Assembly: GCA_011191975.1 (NCBI GenBank)
Contig: DUFA01000072.1
Location: forward strand, 1-57,681
Source: Dehalococcoidia bacterium
GTDB taxonomy: Bacteria; Chloroflexota; Dehalococcoidia; Dehalococcoidales; UBA2162
DNA: 57,681 nt
Direction of reading: 5' to 3'
The stretch's first letter is position 1. Each line of letters begins with the position of its first letter. This document shows positions 42,502-51,633 of this stretch, one piece after another. The notes beneath the pieces were generated by a model. It searched no databases and was not told where the DNA came from. It saw only the letters and a list, made by a program, of their open reading frames with translations. The translations under genes were made by a program, and so were the position numbers.

Positions 42502-43623
42502 TTACATCATGATGATACTGCGAAGGGCTTCGGCGGATCTCAGTTTCTCTATTGCTTCGTTTATCTTGTCAAGGGGATAGTGACCGGTAACCAGACTGTC
42601 GAGTTGCAGCCGTCCTGCCTGATACATTTTCACGTAATTCGGGATATCCTGTATTATATTCGAACCTCCCATCATGGGACTGATGAATTTCCTCGATGTA
42701 CCGAATCCTGCCAGACCACGCATCCATTCGATGTCCTGCATCGTTTCGGGTGTCATTCCGCCGAGAGATATTCTGCAAATAACTCCGTTTGGACTGGACA
42801 TTTCGATCGCCTGCTTGCTAAGCGCATTGCTGGCGGTGGTTGCTGTGATGAAGACATAATCGGCGCCTTTGCCGCCTGTAAGATCCTTTACTGCTTGAAT
42901 TGTATCAGGCACCTCGTTGACATTGATCATGTGTGTGGCGCCGAATCGTTTTGCTGCTTCGAGCCTGCTATCAAGCATATCGACAGCAATGACCGGACAG
43001 GCTCCGAGGAAAGTAGTGCCCTGGATGGCATTGATGCCTACGCTACCGGTACCGATAATCGCAGCACTGGAGAATGGCTTAACTCCAGCAGTAATTGCCG
43101 AGCCGAAACCACTGATGACGGCGCAGGAAATAAGGCATGCCTTATCAACAGGCATGGACTCATCGATTTTGACTAATGCATATTCGTCGAGGAGAACATA
43201 TTCAGCAAATCCACCGACCTTTCCAGCTAGAGTGGATACAGGTTCACCCTTGCTGTTTGAGCGTCCTGGTTGTCTCATCGCCTGCTCCATCATTGGGTGT
43301 ATTGTGCAGTTTGAGCGGCGTCCGGCAAGACATTCATCACAGAATCCACATCCCACCGTGGTGGTTGTGCAGCAGACGTAATCTCCGACCTTAATCCTAT
43401 GCACACCTTCTCCGGTTTTAATTGCATGCCCTGCTGTCTCGTGTCCTGCTATACCCGGTAATTTACCCGGGACATCACCGTCGATACCATGGAGGTCACT
43501 CTGACATACCGCCGTCGCATCTACCTTTACCAGGACTTCGCCTGGTCGAGGGTCGATAACATCTATTTCCTCAATCTCGAGTGGTTTGCCGTGCTTATTG
43601 CACACAGCTGCTCTCATTTTCAT
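42502..43623 (-). CDS. Zinc-dependent alcohol dehydrogenase family protein
   Basis: A 373-residue medium-chain dehydrogenase. Catalytic zinc ligands lie in VCQSDLHGIDG and GHETAGHA, and the structural zinc site is CGFCDECLAGRRSNC. The Rossmann segment is AAIIGTGSVGINAIQGTTFLGACPVIAVDM. It oxidises an alcohol, or reduces an aldehyde, with NAD(P). Class III (formaldehyde/glutathione type) and MDR-type relatives are the likely group; the substrate is open. Two ATGs (43623 and 43617) compete for the start. Confidence 0.9.
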   Translation of the reverse strand: MKMRAAVCNKHGKPLEIEEIDVIDPRPGEVLVKVDATAVCQSDLHGIDGDVPGKLPGIAGHETAGHAIKTGEGVHRIKVGDYVCCTTTTVGCGFCDECLAGRRSNCTIHPMMEQAMRQPGRSNSKGEPVSTLAGKVGGFAEYVLLDEYALVKIDESMPVDKACLISCAVISGFGSAITAGVKPFSSAAIIGTGSVGINAIQGTTFLGACPVIAVDMLDSRLEAAKRFGATHMINVNEVPDTIQAVKDLTGGKGADYVFITATTASNALSKQAIEMSSPNGVICRISLGGMTPETMQDIEWMRGLAGFGTSRKFISPMMGGSNIIQDIPNYVKMYQAGRLQLDSLVTGHYPLDKINEAIEKLRSAEALRSIIMM

Positions 43624-43704
43624 GAATACGATATTCCTTTTTGTGATGAATTAGAATTTCTCTCATAATGATACGTGTGTGAGAGTAAAAAGTAAATCGT
43701 TATT

Positions 43705-43731
43705 TTAACTTGTACATAAAATAAAAGTTAA
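43705..43731. promoter_or_regulatory. Inverted repeat upstream of the heat-shock-like operon
   Basis: TTAACTT (43705-43711) and AAGTTAA (43725-43731), spaced by 13 bases, lie about 35 bases before the -35 box of the dnaJ-like gene. HspR normally binds CTTGAGT-N7-ACTCAAG, which is not seen here, so a role as operator is speculative. Confidence 0.3.
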
Positions 43732-43763
43732 GAAAACATTATTAAGATTTATAATAAATAATA

Positions 43764-43792
43764 TTGACATATCTGCATAAAGTATTTATAAT
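43764..43792 (+). promoter_or_regulatory. Perfect sigma-70 promoter of the chaperone operon
   Basis: TTGACA (43764-43769), 17-base spacer, TATAAT (43787-43792): both boxes are exact. The predicted start of transcription near 43799 leaves a leader of only about 11 bases, with AGGAG at 43801-43805. Confidence 0.85.
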
Positions 43793-43809
43793 TATTACTG
43801 AGGAGTAAG

Positions 43810-44802
43810 ATGGCTGGGAAAGATTATTACAAAATATTAGGCCTGAATCGTGATGCCAGCGAAAAAGATATAAAGCAGGCATATCGTCGTCTGGCAAGAC
43901 AGTATCATCCTGATGTAAATCCCGGTGACAAATCTGCAGAAGCCAGGTTTAAAGAGGTAAACGAAGCCTACGAAGTACTGTCAGATAAAGAAAAACGCCA
44001 GAAATATAACACATACGGCGACCAGTGGCAATATGCCGACCAGTTCGAAAAAGCCGGAGCGAACCAGAACATACGTTGGGATTTCAGCAGTTCCGATCCC
44101 CAAGGATTCCAGTTCGATCAGGGTGATCTTGAGGACTTGTTCGGCGGAATATTCAGTCGGAGCAGAACCGGAGGATTCAGTCGACAGGCACGACCACGAC
44201 GCGGGCGTGATATCGAGCATCCCGTCGAAGTAACCCTTGAGGAAGCCTATAACGGATCTAACCGTATATTAAGCATGCAGAGTCGGGAAGCCTGTCCCAG
44301 CTGTAACGGTACTGGTTTTATCCAGAATGCTGTATGTTCGGCTTGTATGGGTTCCGGAACAACATCCGGGATGAAAAGAATAGAAGTTAAGATACCTGCA
44401 GGGGTAAAGGATGGCTCCCGTGTACGCATCAGCGGTAAGGGCGAAGCTGGTTATGGTGGTGGAAAGACCGGCGATCTTTATCTTGTGGTATCGGTTAAAC
44501 CTCATAAACAATTCCAGAGAACTGGTGATAACCTGAAAACGGAAGTGGATGTGCCTTTGATGATAGCTCTGCTGGGCGGAGAAGTACAGGTACCGACGCT
44601 AAAAGGTAAATTAGCTTTGAAGATACCGGAAGAAACTCAAAACGGGAGAGAGTTCAAACTGACGGGTCAGGGGATGCCGATATTGAACAGCTCGTCCAAA
44701 GGAGACTTGATAGCAAAAGTGAAAGTTGTATTACCTGAGAAACTGACTGATGAAGAGAAAAAACTATATTGGCAGTTGGCAACGTTACGCCCGAGTAGTT
44801 AG
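43810..44802 (+). CDS. DnaJ-family co-chaperone with a half zinc finger
   Basis: A 330-residue J-protein. The J domain has HPD at residues 33-35, followed by a Gly/Phe-rich linker. The zinc region carries only two CxxCxGxG-type motifs ([10 protein letters not shown] and VCSACMGSG near residues 161-185) where type-I DnaJ has four. The C-terminal beta-barrel domains ([41 protein letters not shown]) are intact. It should stimulate DnaK, which is not in the window. It opens an operon with hspR-like and clpC genes. Confidence 0.9.
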   Translation: MAGKDYYKILGLNRDASEKDIKQAYRRLARQYHPDVNPGDKSAEARFKEVNEAYEVLSDKEKRQKYNTYGDQWQYADQFEKAGANQNIRWDFSSSDPQGFQFDQGDLEDLFGGIFSRSRTGGFSRQARPRRGRDIEHPVEVTLEEAYNGSNRILSMQSREACPSCNGTGFIQNAVCSACMGSGTTSGMKRIEVKIPAGVKDGSRVRISGKGEAGYGGGKTGDLYLVVSVKPHKQFQRTGDNLKTEVDVPLMIALLGGEVQVPTLKGKLALKIPEETQNGREFKLTGQGMPILNSSSKGDLIAKVKVVLPEKLTDEEKKLYWQLATLRPSS

Positions 44803-44817
44803 GTACTGAGGTGACTT

Positions 44818-45135
44818 ATGGATTCAATGTATAGAGAACCACGATATGTTATCAGCGTAGCTGCAAGGATGTGTGGAGTTCGTTCATATACCTTGCGCTA
44901 CTATGAAAAGATTGGCATAATAGAACCATCTCGCTCCGAGGGTAATATACGTCTGTATTCCGATGAAGATATTGCGAAGATTAAGCAGATGAAAACACTC
45001 ATGGAAGACCTTGGCATCACAATAGCCGGAGCTGAGGTAATCCTCAGAATGGCCCAACGAATTACTGAACTCCAGAAACGAATCGAATATCTTGAAATCG
45101 AGAACAACAGACTAAAGAAATCTAGAACTACATAA
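44818..45135 (+). CDS. hspR: MerR-family regulator, HspR-like
   Basis: A 105-residue protein. The wing-helix MerR DNA-binding domain reads VISVAARMCGVRSYTLRYYEKIGIIEPSRSEGNIRLYSDEDI, followed by a coiled coil (ITELQKRIEYLEIENNRLKKS). HspR proteins have this short form and sit beside dnaJ and clp genes, where they repress heat-shock promoters. Position directly after the dnaJ-like gene (15 bases) and before clpC supports that role, although the typical HAIR operator is not obvious. Confidence 0.78.
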   Translation: MDSMYREPRYVISVAARMCGVRSYTLRYYEKIGIIEPSRSEGNIRLYSDEDIAKIKQMKTLMEDLGITIAGAEVILRMAQRITELQKRIEYLEIENNRLKKSRTT

Positions 45136-45241
45136 TGGAACGGAAGAAAAAATACACTGGTATAGTATTAGACTTTTTAGGTTAACGGAAATTGGTAAAA
45201 ACAGATCAGGTTTAAAGAAATAAGCCAGCAAGAGGTACCTG

Positions 45242-45913
45242 TTGGAAGAAGCACAAACAAAACCAGAGAAAACAAAAGGGAACTGGCGTATTTATTTGAT
45301 AAGCACCTTCGGATTCGTCTTCACAGCGGGGCTTCTTGCGGCGGCAATAATATACAGGCATGAGATTCAGTCTGTTGGTGCTTATGGATATATAGGAGTT
45401 TTTATAGTAGGTGTTTTATGTGGAGTCAGTGTTATCCCTGCGCCTACTTTGGCGATGGTATTTACACTGGGAGGTGTATTAAATCCATTTTATGTAGGTC
45501 TTGTCGCCGGTCTTGGGGGAGGAATTGGTGGAATCACAGTTTATCTCACGGGCGCTGGGGTTGAAACAGTATTATCAAGATTCAGGGCAAGAGAGCAGGA
45601 ATACGAACAGGAACCAGGACGCCATTATAATCCTGTCAGGCCCGTCCAGGGAAGATTCTGGAGTAAAGGTGAAGCCTTTTACCAGAAAATGTCCAAGTGG
45701 ATCGGAGGTAAGGGAGGGGCCTGGACACTGTTCATAACATCGGCATTGATAATAAGCCCGTTTTATTTTGCCGGTCTGGCGGCAGGTTCGGTCAGAATGG
45801 GATTATGGAAGTTTTTCCTGATTAGCTGGGCTGGAAAGACCGTAAGATACCTTATTGTTGCTTTTGGCGGTTATTACGGACTGAATGTCCTTCTAAAATG
45901 GATCGGTGGTTAA
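45242..45913 (+). CDS. VTT/DedA-like membrane protein
   Basis: A 223-residue protein with about five hydrophobic segments. The pieces SVIPAPTLAMVFTLGGVLNPFYVGLVAGLGGGIGGITVYL and ISPFYFAGLAAGSVRMGLWKFFLISWAGKTVRYLIVAF resemble VTT/SNARE-associated (DedA-superfamily) proteins with paired re-entrant loops. A possible role is lipid transport or membrane maintenance under stress. Start is TTG 45242 with AGAGG 6 bases ahead. It lies between hspR and the hydrolase gene in the operon. Confidence 0.7.
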   Translation: MEEAQTKPEKTKGNWRIYLISTFGFVFTAGLLAAAIIYRHEIQSVGAYGYIGVFIVGVLCGVSVIPAPTLAMVFTLGGVLNPFYVGLVAGLGGGIGGITVYLTGAGVETVLSRFRAREQEYEQEPGRHYNPVRPVQGRFWSKGEAFYQKMSKWIGGKGGAWTLFITSALIISPFYFAGLAAGSVRMGLWKFFLISWAGKTVRYLIVAFGGYYGLNVLLKWIGG

Positions 45914-46705
45914 GTGACTGAAAACAGTTTTATAGAAGAGGAAGTATATCAATTAGCCAAAAAGCTGTTTGGTAATGATACGACGAAAAGCACAGGATTT
46001 ACCAGCAGACTCATGGATATGTATAACAGGGCTGAGAAAAGTAATTTCCTGCTGATACATAATCCGGGAGGATGGGGGAGTACGCGCATCGAAAACCTGC
46101 TGCAGTGGGAAAGAAGTATTGTAGAAGGCGTAGACAGGACGATAAGGAAACTCGGTTACTCAGGTTCGCTGGTACAGTACTTCAGGTCAGCTACCGGATT
46201 CAAGGCTGTGATAAATGACATAAGGGAACAGACACACTTCTTCGCAAATAAAGCGAGAGTAATGGCAGCTGAATTAAGATTCATAACAGAGCGTCTGACA
46301 AACCTGAAAATAGTCATGATAGGGGTTAGCCAGGGAGCAGCCTTCAGTAACGCCGTACTGCAGGAAATGGATGGACAAGAAAGTATTTTCAGCATAGAAC
46401 TGGGAACGCCTTTTTTTTACAAATCCAGGAGAGTCATCAGTGAGAGGACTCTTACGTTGGATAGCAACGGACTGATGCCGGATTCATTGATGGAATGGAA
46501 CGTACCGGTTATTCTTAGAACATATTTAGGTGCACCGTTTAGGTGGGCCAAGTATAAATTACAGGGAAAGAATATTAAGTTTACCTATTGTATTAACGTT
46601 CCAGGGCATGATTATAACTGGGATTATCCTGAAGTGCAGAGACAAGTAGAGGAATTCTTACAGGAGAAATTTGGAAGGAATAGTGATGTGGAGGTGGCAC
46701 TATAG
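45914..46705 (+). CDS. Alpha/beta-hydrolase-like protein in the heat-shock operon
   Basis: A 263-residue soluble protein. The nucleophile elbow GVSQGA (GxSxG) lies near residue 137 (KIVMIGVSQGAAFSNAVLQEM) and a candidate catalytic His in VPGHDYNWDYPEV near the C-terminus. The FLLIHNPGGWGS segment could form the oxyanion loop. An esterase or lipase role is plausible. It is cotranslated with its neighbours: it begins at the stop of the VTT gene and its stop overlaps the clpC start by one base. Confidence 0.6.
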   Translation: MTENSFIEEEVYQLAKKLFGNDTTKSTGFTSRLMDMYNRAEKSNFLLIHNPGGWGSTRIENLLQWERSIVEGVDRTIRKLGYSGSLVQYFRSATGFKAVINDIREQTHFFANKARVMAAELRFITERLTNLKIVMIGVSQGAAFSNAVLQEMDGQESIFSIELGTPFFYKSRRVISERTLTLDSNGLMPDSLMEWNVPVILRTYLGAPFRWAKYKLQGKNIKFTYCINVPGHDYNWDYPEVQRQVEEFLQEKFGRNSDVEVAL

Positions 46706-49158
46706 TGAAACAGGAACGATTTACAGAACAGGCACAGGAAGCAATAAATCTCTCTCAGCAGATTGTACAGCAATATCAGCATAACCAATGGGATATAGAA
46801 CATATTTTACTTGCCTTGCTGCAACAAGAGAGAGGATTAGTAAGTGAAATTTTTTCAGATCTTGGGATTGACGATAATTCCGTAAAACGTGAAATTGAAA
46901 CAGTCCTAAGGAGTCTTCCGAAAGTAGCGTATCGGACAGGGCAGATTTACGCGACTCCGCGAGTCGGTGAATTATTCAAGAACGCTGAAGAAGAAGCGAA
47001 CCGCCTTAAAGACGAATTCATAGGAACAGAACACCTTTTCATAGCCATTACCAAGGACGAAAAAGGTGACTCTGCACGTATATTAAAGAAAGCCGGGATT
47101 AACCAGGAAAAGGTATACCAGGCGCTTGAGAAGATCCGAGGTGGGCACAGGGTTACTGACCAGCGTGCTGAAAGCAAGTACAGATCCTTGCAGAAGTACG
47201 GTCGTGACTTGACGGAGTTGGCAAGACAGGGAAAACTTGATCCTGTTATTGGCAGAGAAGATGAAATTAAACGCGTGATGCAGATCTTAACACGCAGGAC
47301 CAAGAATAATCCTGTGGTTGTCGGTGATGCTGGTGTAGGTAAAACAGCCATTGCGGAAGGACTTGCCCAGAAAATAGCTGCCGATGATGTACCAGATTCG
47401 CTGAAAGGGCGCAGGGTTATGGCGCTTGACATGGGAAGCTTGGTGGCAGGAAGCAAGTTCAGAGGTGAATTCGAGGAACGTCTCAAGGCGGTTATGGACG
47501 AGGTTCGTGAAGCAGAGGGTGAAGTAATCCTGTTTATCGATGAGATTCATACTATGGTAGGTGCTGGAGCTGCCGAAGGAGCTATCGACGCCAGTAATAT
47601 GCTTAAGCCGGCGTTGGCTCATGGCGAACTCCAGTGTGTAGGTGCGACAACCCTCGATGAGTACAGGAAGTTCATTGAAAAGGATAAAGCTCTCGAGAGG
47701 CGACTCCAGCCGGTATTTCTTGGTGAGCCGACCGTCGAACAGACGATAGAGATACTTCGTGGATTAAGGCCGAGGTATGAAGCTCATCACAAGATACAAA
47801 TAAGTGATGAAGCCCTTGAAGCGGCAGCGCGTTTGAGTCAGCGTTATATATCAGACAGACATCTTCCAGATAAGGCTATTGATCTTATCGATGAAGCTGC
47901 AAGCAAGGTTCGCATCGATGCCGAAAGCGCACCTCAGGATGTAAAGACATTAGAACAGCAGTTAAAGCAGTTGACCAACGAGGAAGAAGCTGCATCTCAG
48001 CGGCAGGAATATGAAAAAGCCGCTCAGTTGAAGTCGGAAAGGATTAAACTCGAAAATGAATACAATCGAGCCAAGAATGCCTGGCTTGAGAAAGAAAAGA
48101 TCAAAGAAGTAGTAGACGAGGAGAATATAGCCATTCTTATCTCGAACTGGACCGGCATTCCCGTATCTCAGATGCTTGAAGGCGAAGCTGAGAAACTGCT
48201 TCACATGGAAGAAAGAATCCACGAAAGGTTGATAAACCAGGAAGAAGCAGTGACGGCTATCAGCGAAGCTGTCCGCAGGAGTAGGGCTGGCTTGAAAGAC
48301 CCGAACAGGCCTATTGGCAGCTTTATGTTCCTTGGCCCTACCGGTGTTGGTAAAACCGAACTGGTTAAAAGTCTGGCCGAATTTCTGTTCGATGATGAGA
48401 ACGCCATGATTCGACTTGACATGTCTGAGTATCAGGAACGGCATACCGTTTCCCGGCTTATCGGTGCGCCACCGGGATATGTCGGTTATGAAGAAGGAGG
48501 CCAGTTAACTGAAGCAGTGAGACGCAGACCCTACCGGGTCATTCTGCTGGATGAGATAGAGAAAGCTCATCCAGAAGTCTTCAATACTCTGCTGCAGCTT
48601 CTCGATGACGGACGATTGACCGACGGACACGGACGAACCGTAGACTTTAAAAATACCGTGGTAATCATGACCAGTAATACGGGTGTAGAGCTCATCAAGA
48701 GGGAATCATCTCTCGGGTTTGCACCCCAAAAAGAGACAGCTAAAACCAAGAAACAGAATTATGAGGACATGAAAGAGAAGGTAATGACCGAGGTTAGAAA
48801 GACCTTCCGCCCTGAGTTCCTCAATCGACTGGACGAGATTATAGTCTTCCATGAGCTGAACGAAGAACAATTGAGAAGTATAGTCGACCTGATGGTCAAA
48901 GACCTTGAGAAGAGACTCGAAGAACGTAAACTGACTCTGGTAATGACCGATGCAGCGAAATCTTGGATAGCCAAGGTTGGATTTGATCCGGTGTACGGTG
49001 CAAGACCTTTGAGAAGAGCAGTTGAACGATATGTCGAGAATCCGCTATCTACGAAGGTGCTGAAGGGTGAGTTTATAGAGGGTGACAGTATCACCGTAGA
49101 CGTAGCAGATAACGAACTTACTTTCACCACAAAGGTGGCAGAAGCAGTAGCAACATAG
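46705..49158 (+). CDS. clpC: ATP-dependent unfoldase ClpC
   Basis: An 817-residue AAA+ unfoldase. Clp-N repeats are at residues 1-145, Walker A1 GDAGVGKT near 207-214, and Walker A2 GPTGVGKT near 544-551. The short middle domain has the UVR-like stretch EEAASQRQEYEKAAQLKSER that marks ClpC rather than ClpB. A LGF tripeptide (SSLGFAP near 670) matches the ClpP-docking loop, so it should partner with a ClpP protease encoded elsewhere. Start is GTG 46705 with GGAGGT 9 bases ahead. It is the final gene of the operon. Confidence 0.93.
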   Translation: MKQERFTEQAQEAINLSQQIVQQYQHNQWDIEHILLALLQQERGLVSEIFSDLGIDDNSVKREIETVLRSLPKVAYRTGQIYATPRVGELFKNAEEEANRLKDEFIGTEHLFIAITKDEKGDSARILKKAGINQEKVYQALEKIRGGHRVTDQRAESKYRSLQKYGRDLTELARQGKLDPVIGREDEIKRVMQILTRRTKNNPVVVGDAGVGKTAIAEGLAQKIAADDVPDSLKGRRVMALDMGSLVAGSKFRGEFEERLKAVMDEVREAEGEVILFIDEIHTMVGAGAAEGAIDASNMLKPALAHGELQCVGATTLDEYRKFIEKDKALERRLQPVFLGEPTVEQTIEILRGLRPRYEAHHKIQISDEALEAAARLSQRYISDRHLPDKAIDLIDEAASKVRIDAESAPQDVKTLEQQLKQLTNEEEAASQRQEYEKAAQLKSERIKLENEYNRAKNAWLEKEKIKEVVDEENIAILISNWTGIPVSQMLEGEAEKLLHMEERIHERLINQEEAVTAISEAVRRSRAGLKDPNRPIGSFMFLGPTGVGKTELVKSLAEFLFDDENAMIRLDMSEYQERHTVSRLIGAPPGYVGYEEGGQLTEAVRRRPYRVILLDEIEKAHPEVFNTLLQLLDDGRLTDGHGRTVDFKNTVVIMTSNTGVELIKRESSLGFAPQKETAKTKKQNYEDMKEKVMTEVRKTFRPEFLNRLDEIIVFHELNEEQLRSIVDLMVKDLEKRLEERKLTLVMTDAAKSWIAKVGFDPVYGARPLRRAVERYVENPLSTKVLKGEFIEGDSITVDVADNELTFTTKVAEAVAT

Positions 49159-49164
49159 TATAAT
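49159..49164 (+). promoter_or_regulatory. -10 element for tRNA-Ala
   Basis: A perfect TATAAT starts immediately after the clpC stop codon, 10 bases before the tRNA. No strong -35 box is visible; GTGGCA at 49135-49140 is the best match. Confidence 0.4.
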
Positions 49165-49174
49165 AAACATCGAT

Positions 49175-49250
49175 GGGGCTGTAGCTCATTTGGGAGAGCG
49201 CTTCAATGGCATTGAAGAGGTAGAGGGTTCGAACCCCTCCAGCTCCACCA
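49175..49250 (+). tRNA. tRNA-Ala (anticodon GGC)
   Basis: A 76-base cloverleaf with encoded CCA. The acceptor stem GGGGCTG pairs with CAGCTCC and contains the G3-U70 wobble that identifies alanine tRNAs. Anticodon GGC lies at 49208-49210 in loop ATGGCAT, with a five-base-pair stem CTTCA/TGAAG. The T-arm is normal (GAGGG-TTCGAAC-CCCTC). Confidence 0.95.
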
Positions 49251-49266
49251 GAGAATTGTAATAAGG

Positions 49267-49291
49267 GCTGCTGTCGGAAGGCAGCAGCTTT
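49267..49291 (+). terminator. Terminator after tRNA-Ala
   Basis: Stem GCTGCTG/CAGCAGC with an 8-base loop, followed by a short TTT run. Position after the tRNA suits termination. Confidence 0.6.
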
Positions 49292-49537
49292 CACTATACA
49301 ATCCTAGTCGTTTAACCAGCGGATTGATGTCCGACTGCCGAAGAATGGAATTTCTATATTAGGAACTACTCCTGATTACTTACATTGGTAATTTTATAGA
49401 AATAGGTATTTTATGTTTCTTTCCGGTTGGCTCATTATTTCCTGATTTACCCTTAAAGGTACTAGTAATATCCTTTCCCATTTAAGTAATTCCAACTCCA
49501 TTTTTCTTCTAAAGGTATGTATAATGGATATTAGAGT

Positions 49538-50074
49538 GTGTTGAACAAGATTAAGGAATATTCAAAAAAACTCGGAATCGATATTTGTGTCGAAATACAA
49601 CCCGCAGTGCTTGTTCCAGAGGAACGGATACGGTCTTATTGCGAAGAGAATAAGTGTGGAAGTTACGGGAGGAACTACACCTGTCCGCCGAATGTGGGAT
49701 CGCTAGATGAAATTCGGGAAAGGATCAAGAAATATGGTCATGGTTATCTTTTTCAGTATTCTCGTGAACTAGATCTGAAAAAAGACTTGAAAAAACTGCT
49801 GAAAAGTAAAGATGATTTTCACAATATGATCCTAAAGGTTGAGGATTACACGAAAAAGGAAGGGATCGAGGATGTCTGGGGATTGATAGGAGGTAATTGT
49901 GGGTTGTGCGATACCTGCGCAATACAAAAAGACAAGCCATGTCGTCATCCAGATAAAGCGAGGATGTCACTCGAGGCAATTGGGATTGATGTAGTCAATC
50001 TTCTCGATACACTTGGGTTAGACAGTAATTTTCATCAGGACAGGATCACCTGGACGGGTTGCATCTTATATTAA
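49538..50074 (+). CDS. DUF2284 predicted metal-binding protein
   Basis: A 178-residue protein with many conserved cysteines: IRSYCEENKCGSYGRNYTCPPNVGS near residues 33-55, and GGNCGLCDTCAIQKDKPCRHPDKARMSLEAIGIDV near 120-150. This is the DUF2284 family signature of anaerobes, thought to bind Fe-S clusters or metals; its function is not established. Start is GTG 49538 without a clear Shine-Dalgarno. A TATAAT at 49520-49525 would place transcription about 6 bases before it, so it may be leaderless. Confidence 0.85.
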   Translation: MLNKIKEYSKKLGIDICVEIQPAVLVPEERIRSYCEENKCGSYGRNYTCPPNVGSLDEIRERIKKYGHGYLFQYSRELDLKKDLKKLLKSKDDFHNMILKVEDYTKKEGIEDVWGLIGGNCGLCDTCAIQKDKPCRHPDKARMSLEAIGIDVVNLLDTLGLDSNFHQDRITWTGCILY

Positions 50075-50158
50075 ACGTTACTAATGTCTCATACAATCCC
50101 TCAGAATACGGACGATCTCGATTCACAGGTAAAGGCACTGCTCGTTGTTTTCAAGGTA

Positions 50159-50187
50159 TTGACAATAATGTTTATTAATCGTATTGT
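50159..50187 (+). promoter_or_regulatory. Promoter of the KamA-like gene
   Basis: TTGACA (50159-50164) and TATTGT (50182-50187) are spaced by 17 bases. A perfect 7-base-pair hairpin (50190-50206) follows at the predicted transcription start. Confidence 0.6.
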
Positions 50188-50189
50188 AG

Positions 50190-50206
50190 TATCCCTGAAA
50201 GGGATA
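50190..50206 (+). promoter_or_regulatory. Small hairpin at the KamA-like transcription start
   Basis: TATCCCT and AGGGATA flank GAA. Located just after the -10 box, it could be an operator or an mRNA 5' hairpin. Confidence 0.4.
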
Positions 50207-50235
50207 TGACGCGAGATTTAAAGGAGGAAATGGCA

Positions 50236-51564
50236 ATGAAATATATACCATATACTCTACACAATTTTACCTCTATTCCACAAATACAGAAGCTGCCGGA
50301 TGACCAGATAAAGGAGATAGAAATAGTCGGGCAAGTTTTACCGTTTAAGACAAATAATCATGTAGTTGAACATCTAATCGACTGGGATAATGTACCGGAT
50401 GATCCGATGTTCGTCCTAACCTTTCCGCAGAAGGAGATGATGCCGCCCGGGCGTTTTGAGATACTTGAGCGTCTTATAGCGGAAAAAGCTGACAAGGAAG
50501 AGATTCGTACTTTTGTCGAACAGGTGAGACTTGAGATGAATCCTCATCCGGCCGGTCAGATCGAACATAACGTTCCGGTACTTGGTGATGATATCCTGTA
50601 TGGTATGCAGCATAAATACAGCGAAACAGTGCTGTTTTTCCCCAGTCAGGGGCAAACATGTCATGCGTATTGTACGTTCTGTTTTCGGTGGCCTCAATTT
50701 GTCGGTATGGACGAGCTTAAGTTCGCTACGAAAGAAACCGATCTGCTTGTCCAGTATATTGCTGCTTATCCAGAAATTACTGATGTGCTGTTCACAGGTG
50801 GTGATCCATTAATTATGAATGCTTCGTTACTGGCTGGATATATCGAACCTTTACTGGATTCCGGTATTCCAAATCTCCAGAATATCCGTATCGGAACGAG
50901 GGCTCTGTCCTACTGGCCGTACAGGTTTATTGATGACGATGACGCAGGGGACCTGCTTGAGTTATTCAGGAAGGTGTGTAGAGCAGGAAAACATCTCGCT
51001 TTCATGGCACAGTTCAATCATCCAATCGAGCTTGAAAATGATGCTGTTCGGGAAGCTATACAAAGAATTCAGGAAACAGGTGCTGTGATACGAACCCAGT
51101 CTCCTTTACTTAGAAACATTAATGACTCTCCCGAAATCTGGTCCGAACTATGGCGGAAACAGGTGGGATTGAACTGTATCCCATATTATATGTTCATCGT
51201 TAGAAATACGGGCGCTCATCAATATTTTTCAATACCGCTTGTGCGAGCCTGGGAAATATTCCAGAACGCTTATAAGTCTGTCAGTGGAATATCCCGTACT
51301 GCTCGTGGCCCGGTTATGTCTTGCCTTCCCGGGAAGATACAGGTACTTGGGCCAACCGATATCAAGGGAGAGAAAGTATTGGGATTCAGAATGATTCAAG
51401 GGAGATCAGCTGACTGGGCTGATCGACTATTTTTCGCCGAATATGATGAGGAAGCAACTTGGTATCGTGATCTGACGCCGGCTTTCGGTGAGGACAAATT
51501 CTTTTTTGAAGATGAATTACTGGAAATTCTTAAACCTGGAGAATATGAGTCTGACTACGAGTAG
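50236..51564 (+). CDS. KamA-family radical SAM protein (lysine 2,3-aminomutase-like)
   Basis: A 442-residue enzyme. The SAM cluster motif is CHAYCTFC (near residues 141-148), the PLP/phosphate-binding segment is LFTGGDPLIM, and the PLP-lysine candidate is in MSCLPGKIQVLG, as in lysine 2,3-aminomutase (GGGGKIP region). The three-glycine stretch is missing and the substrate-binding Asp pattern is not evident, so the substrate may differ from lysine. ATG 50206 opens the frame; AAGGAGG at 50221-50227 fits ATG 50236 (8 bases). No acetyltransferase (AblB) gene is next to it. Confidence 0.83.
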   Translation: MKYIPYTLHNFTSIPQIQKLPDDQIKEIEIVGQVLPFKTNNHVVEHLIDWDNVPDDPMFVLTFPQKEMMPPGRFEILERLIAEKADKEEIRTFVEQVRLEMNPHPAGQIEHNVPVLGDDILYGMQHKYSETVLFFPSQGQTCHAYCTFCFRWPQFVGMDELKFATKETDLLVQYIAAYPEITDVLFTGGDPLIMNASLLAGYIEPLLDSGIPNLQNIRIGTRALSYWPYRFIDDDDAGDLLELFRKVCRAGKHLAFMAQFNHPIELENDAVREAIQRIQETGAVIRTQSPLLRNINDSPEIWSELWRKQVGLNCIPYYMFIVRNTGAHQYFSIPLVRAWEIFQNAYKSVSGISRTARGPVMSCLPGKIQVLGPTDIKGEKVLGFRMIQGRSADWADRLFFAEYDEEATWYRDLTPAFGEDKFFFEDELLEILKPGEYESDYE

Positions 51565-51633
51565 CTTGATTCCGTATAGTATCAGGATGGGTATGATTTC
51601 TCCAGCAATTCGATGGACAGGCATTATTTTGTA

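Noticed and set aside
43705-43731. HAIR-type HspR operator at the dnaJ-like promoter
   Set aside because: The repeat is TTAACTT/AAGTTAA with 13-base spacing, not CTTGAGT-N7-ACTCAAG. Reported only as an inverted repeat.
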